64,000 nucleotides of DNA from Ichthyophthirius multifiliis (taxonomy: Eukaryota > Ciliophora > Oligohymenophorea > Hymenostomatida): positions 1 to 64,000 of the forward strand of contig NW_004086163.1 of assembly GCF_000220395.1 (NCBI RefSeq), written 5' to 3'. Both the position numbers and the translations under genes were made by a program. Below the pieces are notes generated by a model, which saw only the letters and a program-made list of their open reading frames with translations, did not search any database and was not told the DNA's origin. Within the stretch, counting starts at the first letter, position 1; each line of letters begins with the position of its first letter. Positions 1-12,690 of this stretch are shown one piece after another.

Positions 1-890
1 AAAATAATATTAAAATAATTTTAAATAAATAAAAAAATAAAGTAAAAAATAATGTAAAAATAATATAAAAAATTTATAAAAAATATAAAAAATATAAAAA
101 TATATAATAAAATAAAAAATATAAAATAATATAAAATAATAAAAAATAGTTTAAAATAATATAAATATTTATATTTTTTTTAAATATTTATATTTATAAA
201 TTACAAATATATTAATTTTAATTTATAAATATTTTTATAATATTTATAATTATTTTATTTATTTTTTTCTTATACATATATACTTTTTATTCTAATTTAT
301 ATATTATATCATTTCTTATACTTTTATATAATTTTTTTTTCTTTATTATTCTTTTTGATTTTTCTTTTTCTCTTTTGTTTTATTTTATCTTAGCTTTATG
401 ATATAATCATTTATATAAAATTATATTTTAATTTACTTTTATAAAGAATTAATACATTTAATTTTTTTCATATTTTTTTTTATATTGATATATTTATTAG
501 TAATTATCTTATTAATGTCATAATAATGATAATTTATATTGTTTTATACATAAACTATATATAGTTTTTATATCACTGATTTAATTAATATAAATATGAT
601 AAAATTTAATTTTAAGATAAAGTTTTATTAATTAGTAATTTTTTTTAATATATTTTATATATAATTTCAAAAAATTAATAATGTATTTTTATTATATAAT
701 TCAAAAAAAATATTATTTTTATTTATTTTAAAAAAATATAGTATTTTTGTTTTTGTAAATATTTTATTAATTATACTTTTAAATTATATATATATATATA
801 TAAAAAAATATAAACTATTTATTATAAAATAGATTAAAAATTTAAAAATTTTCATAAACTAATTTATATGATTTTTTAAAAAATATTGAA
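1..890. other. AT-rich stretch without a recognisable gene
   Basis: Almost pure A/T with many short TGA, TAA and TAG words in all frames and a short TA run near 787-803. I see no conserved protein motif, no GC-richer island that would suggest a tRNA, and no telomeric repeat. The right edge is the stop codon and 3' flank of the EB1 gene. Confidence 0.6.
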
Positions 891-1900
891 TCATATAGTT
901 TATTCTTCATCTATTAATTCTTTTTAAAGTAATTCTTCTTCAGCTTACATATTTTCTTCATTTTAATTTTAAAATTCTTCGCCTTAAATAGTATATTATT
1001 ATTTATTATTTGTTTATATATATCTTTTTATTAAAAAAAATTACATTAATTTGATTCAATCTTGAGAAGATTTGCAATTTTTGCAACTTTTTCAGAATCA
1101 GAAATATTTTAATTTTAAATAATATCTTTAATATTTTAAATAACTTAAGTATTTTAAACATTTATATTAGCATTAGTATTATTAACTACTTTTTTATATA
1201 ATGCAGGTTCTAGTTGTTTAACTTAAGTAGATGGTTTTCTAGCCTAACTTTTCGCAGGTTATTAATTATCTTATTGATTTTATTAAGGCTAGTTAAATAA
1301 TTTAACAATAACTTATTTTTCAGCAAAAGAATAATCCGGTTCTACATTTTTTCTTCTTTCCAAAGCATCGTAACTTTCAGGAGATTTATTACAATTTACT
1401 TCATAAAATCTCATTAACCATTGAATAAATTCTAAATTATCTTAATATTTACATTTAGATAGTTTTTCTACCTTTTTTTTTATTTGAAATTAAAAATATT
1501 AAAATACTTCAATATATCTTTTTATTCCTAATTTAGTAAAACAATTTTGTAAAATTTTAAGATTAGTTACAAATTCATAATCTAATTTTGCCCTCCAATT
1601 AACTTTACTTAAAGGCACTTTACCAGGAAAAATTGCATCAACAACTTAACAATAAACTGATCCAGAACCTAAGCTTTCTATTTTAGATACATTTAACTTT
1701 GATAATATTTTAAAAAAATTAAATTAGATGAAATATTAAAATATATAAATAAATATATATATATATATATGTATATAATTATATATATTCATATATATAT
1801 ATATATATATTTATACTCTTAATAAATCATTTATCCATTTTAATATTTATCCACTTGACTTAAAGTATCCTTCATCCATTATTCCAAAACTTTCGTTCAT
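891..1900 (-). CDS. EB1: EB1 / RP family microtubule plus-end-tracking protein
   Basis: EB1-family proteins bind growing microtubule plus ends through an N-terminal calponin-homology domain and recruit partners through a C-terminal coiled-coil EBH domain. The minus strand starts at 1900 with MNESFGIMDEGYFKSSGQ. Two introns fit: 1697-1816 and 983-1044. The three exons total 828 nt, giving 275 aa with a TGA stop at 891. The CH domain is clear: ILKWIND, then KIESLGSGSVYCQ, DAIFPGKVPLSKV, LDYEFVTNLKILQ and NLEFIQWLMRFYE, all in EB1 order. A Gln/Asn-rich linker follows, then a helix (SDSEKVAKIANLLKIESNQ) and an acidic, Glu-rich tail. The linker is compact and the tail ends in EEQTI rather than the EEY motif of animal EB1, so CAP-Gly partners may not bind in the usual way. 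The next gene upstream is SWC5 on the same strand. Confidence 0.93.
1697..1816 (-). other. EB1 intron 1 (GT-AG, TA-rich)
   Basis: This 120-nt intron lies between codons for Arg and Leu in the CH domain. Removing it joins WINDLLR to LNVSKIE exactly as in other EB1 proteins. Its interior is a TA microsatellite, a pattern repeated in many introns of this window. Confidence 0.85.
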
Positions 1901-2209
1901 TTTTTTGATTATTAGTATTTATACTTTATTTTGATTTTTAATAATTTATATTTTAAATTTTTTTTATTATGATTTAGTTAAATTAATAAATATTTTATAT
2001 TCATTTAATTTTTAAATATTATTTTAAAAAATTTATTATTTATACTATATAAAATAAATCTTTAGAATCTAAAATACTTAAATATAAAATATTATTCAGA
2101 CACATATTTTATAATATAAAAAATAAAATTAATTATATATTAAAAAATTTTATATATATATATATATATATAATATTTTTAAATATATATTTATATATAT
2201 ATATATTAT
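1901..2209. other. Intergenic spacer between EB1 and SWC5
   Basis: Both flanking genes are on the minus strand, so this holds the EB1 promoter and the SWC5 3' flank. It is AT-rich with a TA tract near 2151-2172. No motif could be assigned. Confidence 0.5.
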
Positions 2210-3084
2210 TCATTTTCTTATTTATTATTTATTTATTTATTTTTATTTTTCAGTAGCTTTTTGTATAAAGTTTTATTAATAAATATATCCTCCTTTTCTA
2301 TTTTATTCAAACTACTTTTCCATTTATTCTTTTTATGTGAATTTTTTCCAGTCTAACTTAGATTTATATATAGAGCTAATATTTTTAACTTTATTATTAA
2401 TTCTATCTATTATTTTATGTAAATATTAGAATCTTTATTTTAAATTATTAATGTATTATTTTTCTTTATTTTCTTCTTAATATATATTTTATATTATATT
2501 TTTATTTTCATCAAATTAATTATTTTCTTTAATATCTTAATATTTGTCGTTTATATTATTTAATTCTATAACATTTTATTTTATTTCGAACGTTTATTAT
2601 TACTCTATATCCAAATTTTCAGTTTATAATGATTAAATATTTGCATTTTATAGATTTTCGGTTAACTTATCGGTTACTGTTTTATTTATCCATGAAGTTT
2701 ATTATTATTCTTCTTATTTGCTTAATATTTCTCCATTGTTGTCTATTGTAAATTCTTAGCCGGCAAATATTACTTTTTTAGATTTATCTTCTTGGTTTAA
2801 TAGAAGAGCAGAATTGCATATTTATTAAAGTAAATTCTTATCTTAGAGTATTTTTTAATTTTTTTCTTTTATATTTTTAATTTCGTTTTTAATTAAATTT
2901 TTTTGCTCTTCCTTCATTTCTTGCCATATTTATTTAAAGTTTTTTTTGGATGCTGTCTTTTGTGTTTTTTATGGTTTTTTTTGTAATTTTATTCTTCTTT
3001 TTATAAGTCTTTTTCTTTTGGAATATAATCATCATCTTCACTTTCATCATTTAAATCTTATATATTAATATTTAATAAATTCAT
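2210..3084 (-). CDS. SWC5: SWC5 / BCNT (CFDP1) chromatin-remodelling subunit
   Basis: SWC5/BCNT proteins are subunits of the SWR1/SRCAP complex that deposits histone H2A.Z. The start at 3084 opens an acidic segment containing ESEDDDYIPKEKD, the signature N-terminus of this family. The C-terminus holds the diagnostic BCNT-C domain: SKLDWKKF, then RKGGYIYQQNFIQKA, before a basic tail and TGA at 2210. A Gln-rich, helical middle joins them. The frame changes once between about 2941 and 2983, where two runs of eight A (minus strand) occur; one extra A restores a single frame of about 291 aa. No GT...AG intron can be drawn there. A base-calling error is the simplest explanation, with real slippage or pseudogenisation less likely because both ends are well conserved. 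Confidence 0.85.
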
Positions 3085-4798
3085 TTTTTTATTTAAAAAA
3101 AAAAAAATATAGATATTCTTTAATGTAATTTTTTTTGTTTTTTTAAAGATATATATTTTTTTTTTAAATATATTTAAAATATTTTATGAGATTAAAATTT
3201 AATATTTTTTTAACTATAAAAAACATATTATTCTTTATTTTTTTATAAAAACAGTAAAATTAGTTTTTTTTTTTTTTTTCTTAGTTTATATCAAATTTTT
3301 TTATAAAAGAAAATTTAAAACTAAATATTTTATTATTTTTAAAATAAATTTTATTGATATTTAAAACTGTCAAAAAATAAAAATAGGTCAATATTTAATT
3401 ATTAACCCTTTTATTAAGTCATTTTTTAAAATATATACACAAACTTATATTAAATATAAAAGGTTATTTATTGTATATTTTGAAAGAAAAAAATTGAAAA
3501 TTTAGAAAAGAAAGAAATATATAATTTTATTATATATATTTATTATTGATAAAAATCCTTTAATACATATAATTCATATATATTATATTAGATAAAGTTA
3601 TATTATATATAGAATAAAACTATTTAAAATGAATAAACTTCTTAATAAATTAAAAATTATAATAAATTTATATATTTTTTTATAAAACAAAATATATATA
3701 TTAATAAAAACTAATTACCAAACATATTAAATAAAGAAAAAATATTAGTTTACAATAATAAAAGAGATTTAAATTTTTAAATATAAAATATATAAGAAAA
3801 TATGTAATCTTAACCTCTTTAAATAAATATTTTTAATGTAAAAAATAAAAAAAGACAGAAAATATATAGTATTAAGAATAAAAATAAACTAAAATTAAAA
3901 AATATACAAATTAATGAAAAAGCAAAATATAAAATTAAAATTATAAAAAGGCAATTTATTAAATATATTAAAAAGCATGCTTTTATTTAAAAAAAATGAG
4001 AAAATATTGAATTTTATAAACAAAAAGTTAATAATAAAATACTGAAATTTAAATTAAAGGTAATATAATAAACACATAAATTTATTTATTTTGATAAAAG
4101 AAAATCTTATTAAAAAACTTATTTTAAATAATTAATAGATAAAGATAAAAAAAAAGTAATAAAAACTAAAGGTTTATCTTGATAAAATAATTATTTAAAA
4201 CTAATTAAATATATATGCTTATTAAAAAAAACTAAATTTATATATAATAATTAGTTCTTATTTTATAATAAATTAGGATAAAAAACAAAAAATATAAGAT
4301 AAAATAATTATATTGGAAATTAAAATAATAAGGTTTAAATTTAAATAATAATATAAAAGTTAGCTATTTAATAAGACCCTTTTTATTTTTATATAATTCG
4401 AAATAATTTATATAAAAGTGAAATATAAATATCTTAAAAAATATATATTAATAAATACATAATATAATTTAAACAAAATAAAAAAAAAACTAGATATAAA
4501 AAAAATATATGCTATTTAATTATATACATGAAAATTCTATAATAATAGTAATTGATAAAAATATAAAAATAAATATGAAAAAATAATGTGATACATAAAA
4601 TTTTAAGTAAATAAATTTTACATAAAATTAAATAAAATTAAAAATAGATATATAAATATAATTTTTTTATATATTAATATATGTATATATATATTTATAT
4701 ATTAAATATTTTTATTTTTATTTGTATATATATAGGTTTTCTATTATCTTAATTTTTTTTTAATTTTTATTTTTACTTTTTTTTAAAAAAAACAAAAT
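3085..4798. other. Long AT-rich intergenic region, nothing recognisable
   Basis: About 1.7 kb separate the SWC5 start from the 3' end of the kinase gene. I looked for ciliate-code coding patterns on both strands and for tRNA-like GC islands and found none. The only landmarks are poly-T and poly-A runs and a few GC-containing words near 3400 and 3970. Confidence 0.5.
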
Positions 4799-6168
4799 TC
4801 AAAAATCTTCAAATAAATATTATAAATCTTCAGATAAAGATTAAGCACTTTCTCTTGAATCTGGATATTTTTCAAAACACGAGTCATCTTATTCATTTCT
4901 TAAAAATGGAATCCATGGTGGAGTAATATCTTTTTAATAAACGCATTCCCAATCTACTCCTTTAAACCATTTATGTTTTGATATACTTTTTCCTTTCTAA
5001 AATAAAATAAAATAAAATATAATATATAATATTATATAAATATAAAATAAAAATAAATCAAATAATTTATATTTAAATACATCTTAAACACCCAATCTAT
5101 AATTAAGTTCTGGATTTAATAATTTCCTAATTAAATCTTTTGCTTTATTATCAAAAAATCTTGGAAACTCAATAATTCCTGCAATAATTTTCTTATATAT
5201 ACCTATAGGTTCATTATCATAAAATGGTGGATATCCACTTAGCATTTCAAAAATCAGTATTCCCAAAGCCCACCAATCTACTGATTTTCCATATCCAATT
5301 TTTGTTCCCTTTATTATTTCTGGAGCTAAATATTCCGGTGTACCGCAAAGCGTAAAAGTTCTATCATTTTCTAATTTTTTGGCAAATCCGAAGTCTGTAA
5401 TTTTTATATTTCCTTCCTTATCTATTAGAAGATTTTCGGGCTTCAAATCTCTATATACAATGTCGTTTTATTATAAATATTATAGAGATATTAATATTTA
5501 GCAAGAGTAAAATAAACATACGTCATTTGCAAATCTACCTTCTTTTCTTAAACGAGTAAATAATTCACCTCCTTGGACATATTCAAATAACATATATATG
5601 TATTTTTCATCTTAAAATGTGGATGTCCTTTTTATTTTTAAATTTTTATATTTTTTTTTTAATAGTTTACATATCTACAATAAATGGGAATTTAATACTT
5701 GAAAGTATGTTTTTTTCAGAATTTATATGCTCCACTTATACTAGACGAACTATTTCGGTCTTTTTTAACATTTTTAAAGCATAAAATTATTTATTTGTAT
5801 CTCCTTTTCTTTTTACTTATCTTACTCTGCCAAATGTCCCAGTTACCTTTTTTTTAAAAAAAATAAAAAAATATAAATTATATTTTTTTTTCTTATTTTT
5901 TAAAAATATAAACCTAAGGTTCCATATATTTCGAAATCTGAAATTTATAAATTATTTTAATTATATTCTATTTTCCTTCATCATTTAAAGGAATTTTTAT
6001 CAAATGATTATATTCGCTTATTAAATCGTCTTCTTCATATTGCTAAATTGGGGAGTCATCTTGGTTTTTATAGTTGTTGTTTAATAGATTTTCTTTCATT
6101 TTAAGTTTAGATAATTAATTTAATTTGGTATGAAGTTATTCAAAAAATTCTTCTTCGGTTATTTACAT
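4799..6168 (-). CDS. cAMP-dependent protein kinase catalytic subunit (AGC kinase)
   Basis: This AGC-family Ser/Thr kinase has a short N-terminus, the layout of a PKA catalytic subunit rather than PKG. Motifs in order: GTFGRV glycine-rich loop, YALKM with the ATP-binding Lys, FIVDM then [15 protein letters not shown], the catalytic [13 protein letters not shown], an activation loop [14 protein letters not shown] with the phosphorylatable Thr, DWWALGIL and YPPFYD. The C-tail reads [13 protein letters not shown], then TPPWIPF, and ends YLFEDF at the TGA (4799). Introns fall after NYRLGVQD (about 5000-5080), after FIVDM (about 5620-5665), and before the glycine loop (about 5850-5915). The 5' exon is not clean: DFEIYGTLG just before that intron is in a different frame from both the upstream ATG frame and the downstream exon, so the N-terminus needs transcript data. 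HRD is replaced by YRD, as in PKA. Confidence 0.9.
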
Positions 6169-6227
6169 GTTAGTTAGTAATTTTTATTGTAATTTAAAAG
6201 ATGTATATTGTCTTTCAGTTTAATATA

Positions 6228-6231
<4 letters not shown>

Positions 6232-6285
<54 letters not shown>

Positions 6286-6310
6286 TATATTATATTATAT
6301 TATATTATAG
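6232..6310. repeat. (TA)n / (TATAT)n microsatellite
   Basis: An uninterrupted TA dinucleotide tract changes into a five-base TATAT pattern. It lies just upstream of the kinase start on the minus strand. Similar tracts recur in introns and spacers throughout the window. Confidence 0.85.
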
Positions 6311-6963
6311 TTTTTTGTTTTAATTAAAATTCAAATAATTTACTTCTTTAAATAATTTTGAATTAAAAAAAACAGTTAATTTTTTAATAAAAATGGATAT
6401 TAAAGTTAAAAATTTATATAATTTATATATAAAATCTTTCTATTTTGTGCTCTAATACTTTAAAACACATTTATTCATTTTGAAAAAATAGTATTATTTT
6501 ATTAACATATTTTCAAATATTCATAAATATAAAAATTAAAATAAAAAACAATTTTTTTGATTTTGCTTATAATAAAAATTTATAATAAAATCGCAAAAAT
6601 TTACATAAAAAAAACATCGTAAAAATTATATATACTAAAAAGTATTTTTATAAAATATAAATATTATTTAATTTAATTAAATCATAAATAATAAACTATT
6701 AATTCTTAAAAATGTAAATTAATTTTATAATAAAAAATTTACTTTTTTGTCATGTTTCTTTAATATTTTTATTTTATAAATAACAATATAAAAATGTTTA
6801 TTTAACTTAATTTTATATTATTTTTATTATAAAAATAACTAAATAGTAACATATATGTTTCATATAAATAATTAATCTATATAATTTTTTTTTTATAATG
6901 AAAATGCCAAAAAATAATATATATACATACAATTTTAAAAATCCTAAAAATATCAAAATAAAA

Positions 6964-7260
6964 TCAAATAATAATATATATTACATATAAAAAGTAAAAA
7001 TATTTTTTCATAAAATCTTTTCGAAGCTTTAAAATAAGTGGTAAATCCTGATTTAAGAACCGAACTATCATTAATTTAATTATATCTTTGCAATCTAATT
7101 GTTCTGAATTGATAACTTTTCGATAAAATCTAACCACATAATCCATATAAAACATAGTTTTACCCCACAATAATGATAAATAAGGGACTAAAGAGTCGCA
7201 TAAATAGTTAAATATGAAGGTGTATTTTATTCCATTGCTAAATTTAAGTTAATATATGCA
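6964..7260 (-). pseudogene. Unidentified minus-strand coding-like remnant
   Basis: Reading from about 7260 down, one frame gives roughly 95 residues, including KYTFIFNYLCDSLVPYLSL, then GKTMFYMDYVVRFYRKV, QLDCKDIIKLMIVRFLN and LILKLRKDF, before TGA near 6964. Its base composition and codon mix (CGA, CGG, CAG) differ from the surrounding intergenic DNA and from the strongly AT-biased genes nearby. I do not recognise the family. It has no clear start or neighbouring exon, so it could be the last exon of a decayed gene, a mobile-element remnant or chance. Confidence 0.2.
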
Positions 7261-7845
7261 AAATATAATCCATTAAGGGAATCTTATATTTTTTTTTAAA
7301 ATACATAGATAAAACCATATTTTTAATTATAAATGTCTTAACAGGTTTATTTATATATATATAGAAGTTAAAAAAGAATTATCATAGAAAAAAACAGTAC
7401 AATCAAATCCGTTCAAATATATAATTATTTTATTAATTTATTAGTGTTATTAGTTTCTATATTAATTGTATATGCAAACATTAAATAACTTTTAAATGAA
7501 TTAAACACATTTATATTTATTTGTTAAAATAAAGGTATTTAATTTAGAACAAATTCTTAAAAGTGAGTTATTCTTAAGGTTATAAGAAAAAAAATAATAA
7601 TAATTTTAATAAAATAAATTTTAATAATTTATAAAATTTTTACTAGTGATTAGTTTAATATTTTATATAAAAAAATATAAAAAAAACATTTTATAATAAA
7701 TAAATAAATATTTATATATTTATATGTTATAAATAATATAATTTTTTTTTTTTATTATTATTATTTTAAAAATTTTGATTTTTTTATTTTACTAACACAT
7801 CAAAATTAAATATTATATATTTTTTAGTTTTCAATAAAATTAACA

Positions 7846-9267
7846 ATGAATTAGCGTTTAAAATTTTTAATGGCATAAAATTAAACAGCAATAAATAGTT
7901 AAAAGTTAGAAAATAAGCAAGTGGAAATAATTCAATAATCTAATGATAAAAAAGAATGTAGTAGTGATAGCGATGATTAATTTATATTAAAAATTGCTAG
8001 TAAAAAATAAAATGAGAAACAATCATTTAACAATATTAAATCTGATTCTTAAATTATTATTAAATAACCATATAAAGGTTTCTAAAATTAAGTTTTGGAA
8101 AAATTAATGTAAAAAAAATAAAATAACAACCTCCAATAAATAAAAAATGAAGAAAAAAATATTTTTTAATAAATTGAAGAATAAAGTAATATTTAAGAAA
8201 ATTAAATAAGTTAATAAAACATAACAAAAAATAAAGAATAAGAAAAAAAAAGCAATTTTAAAAGTTAAGAAAAATCTATTTTGTTGAGTACTATAGAAAA
8301 AAATATTCATCAAATTGAATAATACTCATTTTAAAATGAGAAATCAATTATTTTTATGAATAAACCTGCAGATACTTCATTTAAGTTTAGCCTTTAATTA
8401 TATTAAAATAAGAAATAAGTAAAAATATCTGTTGATTAATGCAGTGTTTGGCATTTTTATTTAGAGAAATTTTATAAAATTAATTATTAATAGTTTTTTT
8501 AATATAATTAAAATGGAAACTTAAATTCTGTTTATAAACATAATAATATTTAAGAAATATTATAAGGAAATTATAATAATAAAAAAATTAATTCGCTTGT
8601 ACTTGTTATGGTTTAAGTAGAAATCATGCATCAAATCATTAAAGGCAATTTATTAGTAATAAATTTTAATATTAATTTATTATTTCTTGAATGTTTATTT
8701 AATTTAATATAGATTTTTTTTAAAAAAAATAATATAAAAGCAGAAAAAAGGATATTAACTTTTTTTGTGAATAAAGAATAAAAAAGAAAAAAATATATTA
8801 AATAAAAAAAAATACAAAGAATATTAAATTATATTTATATATAAATATATTTACATATATATATATATATATACTATTTATTCATATTTTTTTTTATTAT
8901 ATATAAGGATTATAGTGGGTCTATAGTTGGATCATTTTAAAAAAAAATATTTAATTTAGATGAAAATAATGAAAATATATAAAATGAAAACTTACCTGAG
9001 AATTAAGATAATATTTCTAAATAAAATAATTAATAAGATATTTAATATTTTGAATATGTTAAAGGATAATAAATAGATATTAAAATAAATACTCTTTTTA
9101 TACTTAAAAATGTATTTCAATTATTATATTTATATAATTAATTTTCTTAATTTTATAAATTATAAAAAAATTAATACTTTATATAGGTTACTGTAATTTA
9201 TTTAGGCGAAGAATAATTTTTAAATATAAGTGAAAATAATATAGAAGCAGTTATATATCCTAATTGA
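7846..9267 (+). CDS. Hypothetical Gln/Asn-rich protein, unknown family
   Basis: From ATG 7846 the ciliate-code frame stays open for over 800 nt: MNQRLKFLMAQNQ, a Lys/Gln/Asn-rich segment with a CSSDSDD acidic patch, then a less repetitive part with ADTSFKFSLQLY and QCSVWHFYLEKFYKINY. Likely introns are about 8650-8711, about 8768-8908 and about 9111-9186, ending GEEQFLNISEN and TGA at 9265-9267. At a run of seven A near 8580 a one-base shift would instead give the Cys-containing reading ACTCYGLSRNHASNH, so the middle of the protein is uncertain. No domain, signal peptide or membrane segment is recognised. It lies 312 nt upstream of the FAM135 gene on the same strand. Confidence 0.5.
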
Positions 9268-9579
9268 GTATTTTTAATAATCAATATTATTTAAAATATT
9301 TTAAATTATATAATATTTGTACATAATTAAAAAAATTAATATAAAAAAAATATATAAATTAATTTTAAAAATATTAAATAATATAAATAATTTTATATAT
9401 TATTATATATAATTGAATATTAGATATATTTTTAAATTAATTACAATATATTAATTAGATTAAGATTATTATAAATATTTATTTGTATATTAAGTTGATA
9501 ATAAAAATTCAAATATATACCATAAAATTATTTACATTACACAATTTTAAAAAAATAAATAATAACTTAAATAAATAAA
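9268..9579. other. Short intergenic spacer before FAM135
   Basis: AT-rich spacer holding the 3' flank of the orphan gene and the FAM135 promoter. Nothing else is visible. Confidence 0.5.
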
Positions 9580-11254
9580 ATGTCATATAAAGCAACTATA
9601 GAATTCGGATTATAACTACATGAATTTATAAATATTGATTTATTCTAATAAGGGATATATTATTTAAGATTTTATTTGTATCATGTGGATTCAAAAAATA
9701 GAATTACATACGCTTAGCCATATCATAGGATAAACTGTGAGCTTAATCCATAAGATATAATAAATAGCATAATGACAGAAAAGTTAAAAAAATACAATTT
9801 CGCATTCATAAATATATTTATTCTAAATAAAAAAAAATATAGAAGCAAGGTATTATAAGAAATTTAGGAGAAGGACAAATTGAAGATGAAATTTAAGCTT
9901 TTTCGACTTAAAAATTTCCTATTAGATATGCAGAATAATCAGTGCCTTTGTAAGCATTATATTAATTATTATTTTAAATTAAAAAAAATAAATAAAAAGA
10001 AATGTTATGTGTTATTGGAAAACAGATGTAGATGCATATCCTGATTATAATAAAACGCCTTTTTATTTAGTTTGTGAATTGATGTGCGCTGATTTTTCTT
10101 CTATGGGATAACCTTCAAATAATTCTGTATTTTAATAAGATTTTAATTTAAAGAATAATTATATATATTGTATTTATAATTTTTCAAAAAATTAAAATAA
10201 AAGGAATAATCAGCTTTTAAATAAGTAAGTATGTTTTAATGCAGGATCAATAATAGTGCGTAAGGAATACATGAATATTTACCAATTTAATTTGATTAGA
10301 ATCATTATTGTTAGGCTGAAGCAACATTTCATACATTACTTTTAGGTTTTTTAATATATATTATAATAAATAAAATTAAATTAATATTTCCTTTATTTTT
10401 TTTTTAAAAAAAAAGACTTTAGATTTAGATTAAATGATTATTAAATTGAATTAATTTCGAAAAATAGTATTAATAGTAGTTAAAAGGTAAATATATTTTA
10501 ACTTTATACAAATATATATATAATTATATAAATATATAGAATTTGAGTAATAATAATCTAGTAATTATTTAACCAAATAGTTTTATTGAGTTTCTTAATA
10601 AATAACTTAAGGATGTAATAAATTTAAAATAAATATATTTTAGAAAAACAAAAAATATTAGTTAAGGAAGATATTGTTAATGATTATTATAATTATTATG
10701 TAATTGGATTAAGAAATGGGTATTATACTTTAAAAAAAGTAATTGATTAAATATTATAATAATATCCTGAGTTATTATAATATTCAGCAAGTTTAAATGA
10801 TTAAATAGAAATTACTGTATAAGAAGTATTTTTATCTAAAAGTTATAATAATTTTGGAATTAATAGTTAATCTTAAAACAGTATAAATAATTCTTAATAA
10901 TAAATGAACGAAATAAAAGTAAGTTAACGATTTAATTTAAAAAACTATAAAGATATAGAAAAATTTACAAATTGTGTACTTTTAGAAATGAATAAAGTAT
11001 CAGGTTGCTTATTTTAATTATGGAATTAAATGATTGAAATTTTAAGAATAGATGGAGGAAGAACTGTAAATATGATGAAAGTTTAATATATCTAAAGAAT
11101 GAAAGAAAAATGGGGGGAAAATGTTGTAAGAGATTAATTTTATCACGATATTACGCAATAAAAAGTTAAAATGACAGGAAAATAACACGAAGGAACATCA
11201 GCAAAATTAAGACAAGCAGTAATATAAAGATATTATAGATTTATATATATATAA

Positions 11255-11285
<31 letters not shown>

Positions 11286-12397
11286 TATATTTATTTTTAT
11301 TAATAGTTAGAATTTCAAATACAAAATTCTGAACCTCTTAATTTAGAAGACATGCATATTATACCAAAAGCTAATTAAAGACCTTTTTTATTGGAAGAAA
11401 TATATATAAATCCAAATAAAGTAAAAAATTAATTTTAATATAATTAAAAAATGATTCAACAAAAAATTTATAACAAAGTTAAAAATATAAAGAAACATAT
11501 ACATGCAATAAAAGACAATCCCCTAAAAGTACATTTAATAGTTCTTTGTCATGGATTTTAAGGAAATTACTTCGATACGAGATTAGTTAAAAATAATTTG
11601 TCCATTCTTTTTCCTGAATTCGTATTTTTATCTTCTAAATCAAATGAAGAATTTACAGATGGAAATATTGCTGATATGGGTAAAAGATTAGCTAATGAAG
11701 TATATAATTTTTATAATAATATATAAAAAGATAATAAATATATTATATAAATATAAAATATTATACACAAAAGGTTATTTTATTTGTGAATGAAAACACA
11801 TTAAACGATACTCTAGGAAAACTTAGTTTTATTGGACATTCTTTGGGAGGAATTATTATTAGAGCTGCTTTACCTTTTTTAAGTCAATATAGTGATAAAA
11901 TGCATCTTTATATGTCTCTTTCTTCTCCTCATTTGGGTTATATGTATAATTCTTCGAAACTAATTGATGCTGGTATTTGGTTTTTGATAACTACTAGAAA
12001 ATGTGAATGCCTAAAATAATTAAATATGAGTGATTGTGAATAGTTAGCAGATACCTTTTTATATAAATTAACTAATCAACCAGGATTAAATTGGTTTAAA
12101 AACATAGCACTATTAAGCTCATATTAAGATTAATATGTACCTTTTGAATCGGCAAGAATATAGAAATGTGACGAAGCTTCAGATTCTAATGCGTATCTTT
12201 TTAATAAATATATATTCATATGTTTTTTTGTTTTTTAGAAAAGGAAGACTTTATAATTCAATGGTTGATAATTTATTAAGTTCTTTAAGGACAGATCGAA
12301 TTCATAGAATCGATGTTAATTTTAAAATAAAAGAGTATTTTTTAAATTATATGTTTTATTAATTAATATATATATAAATTATATATATAAATATATA

Positions 12398-12441
<44 letters not shown>

Positions 12442-12559
12442 ATCTAATATTAAAAAGACCATTGATAATGTTATTGGTAGAAGCGCTCATATATAATTTT
12501 TAGAAAATGACCCTTTAGCAAAGACTTTAGTATATTGTTTTGATCACTTATTTAAATGA
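9580..12559 (+). CDS. FAM135-like protein with DUF676 serine-esterase/lipase domain
   Basis: FAM135 proteins combine an N-terminal beta-rich domain with a C-terminal alpha/beta-hydrolase (DUF676) fold; their substrates are poorly known. The start at 9580 gives MSYKATIEFGLQLHEF then NIDLFQQGIYYLRF, matching the family N-terminus. The C-terminal hydrolase is strong: HLIVLCHGFQGN (oxyanion region), FIGHSLGGIIIRAAL with the nucleophile Ser in GHSLG, MSLSSPHLGYMYNSSKL, NIALLSSYQDQYVPFESA (Asp region) and IGRSAHIQF before TGA at 12557-12559. Several introns are clear, for example the one after LANE near 11700-11782, one after SDSN near 12191-12238, and a TA-rich one near 12330-12438. A frame change near the run of nine A at 9829-9837 probably reflects a missing base. 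The Asn of the GHSLGN found in animals is Gly here. Confidence 0.88.
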
Positions 12560-12690
12560 TATTATTTAATAATATAAAATAAAATATATATATAAATTAT
12601 ATTTATTTTTTAATTTTTTTATTTCTTAGTAATTATACAAATAATGTTTTAAAATAAATATTTATATATAAAAAATATAAAACTGATAAA

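Larger units (their letters stand above)
6169..7845. other. AT-rich divergent intergenic region with a TA microsatellite
   Basis: This separates the minus-strand kinase from the plus-strand orphan, so it should carry both promoters. A TA tract near 6232-6310 grades into a TATAT pattern. The only coding-like patch is on the minus strand at about 6964-7260, listed separately. No tRNA or known RNA motif was seen. Confidence 0.45.

Noticed and set aside
6232-6310. TA tracts as regulatory or replication elements
   Set aside because: The same tracts occur in many introns and spacers without consistent position, so they look like neutral microsatellites.
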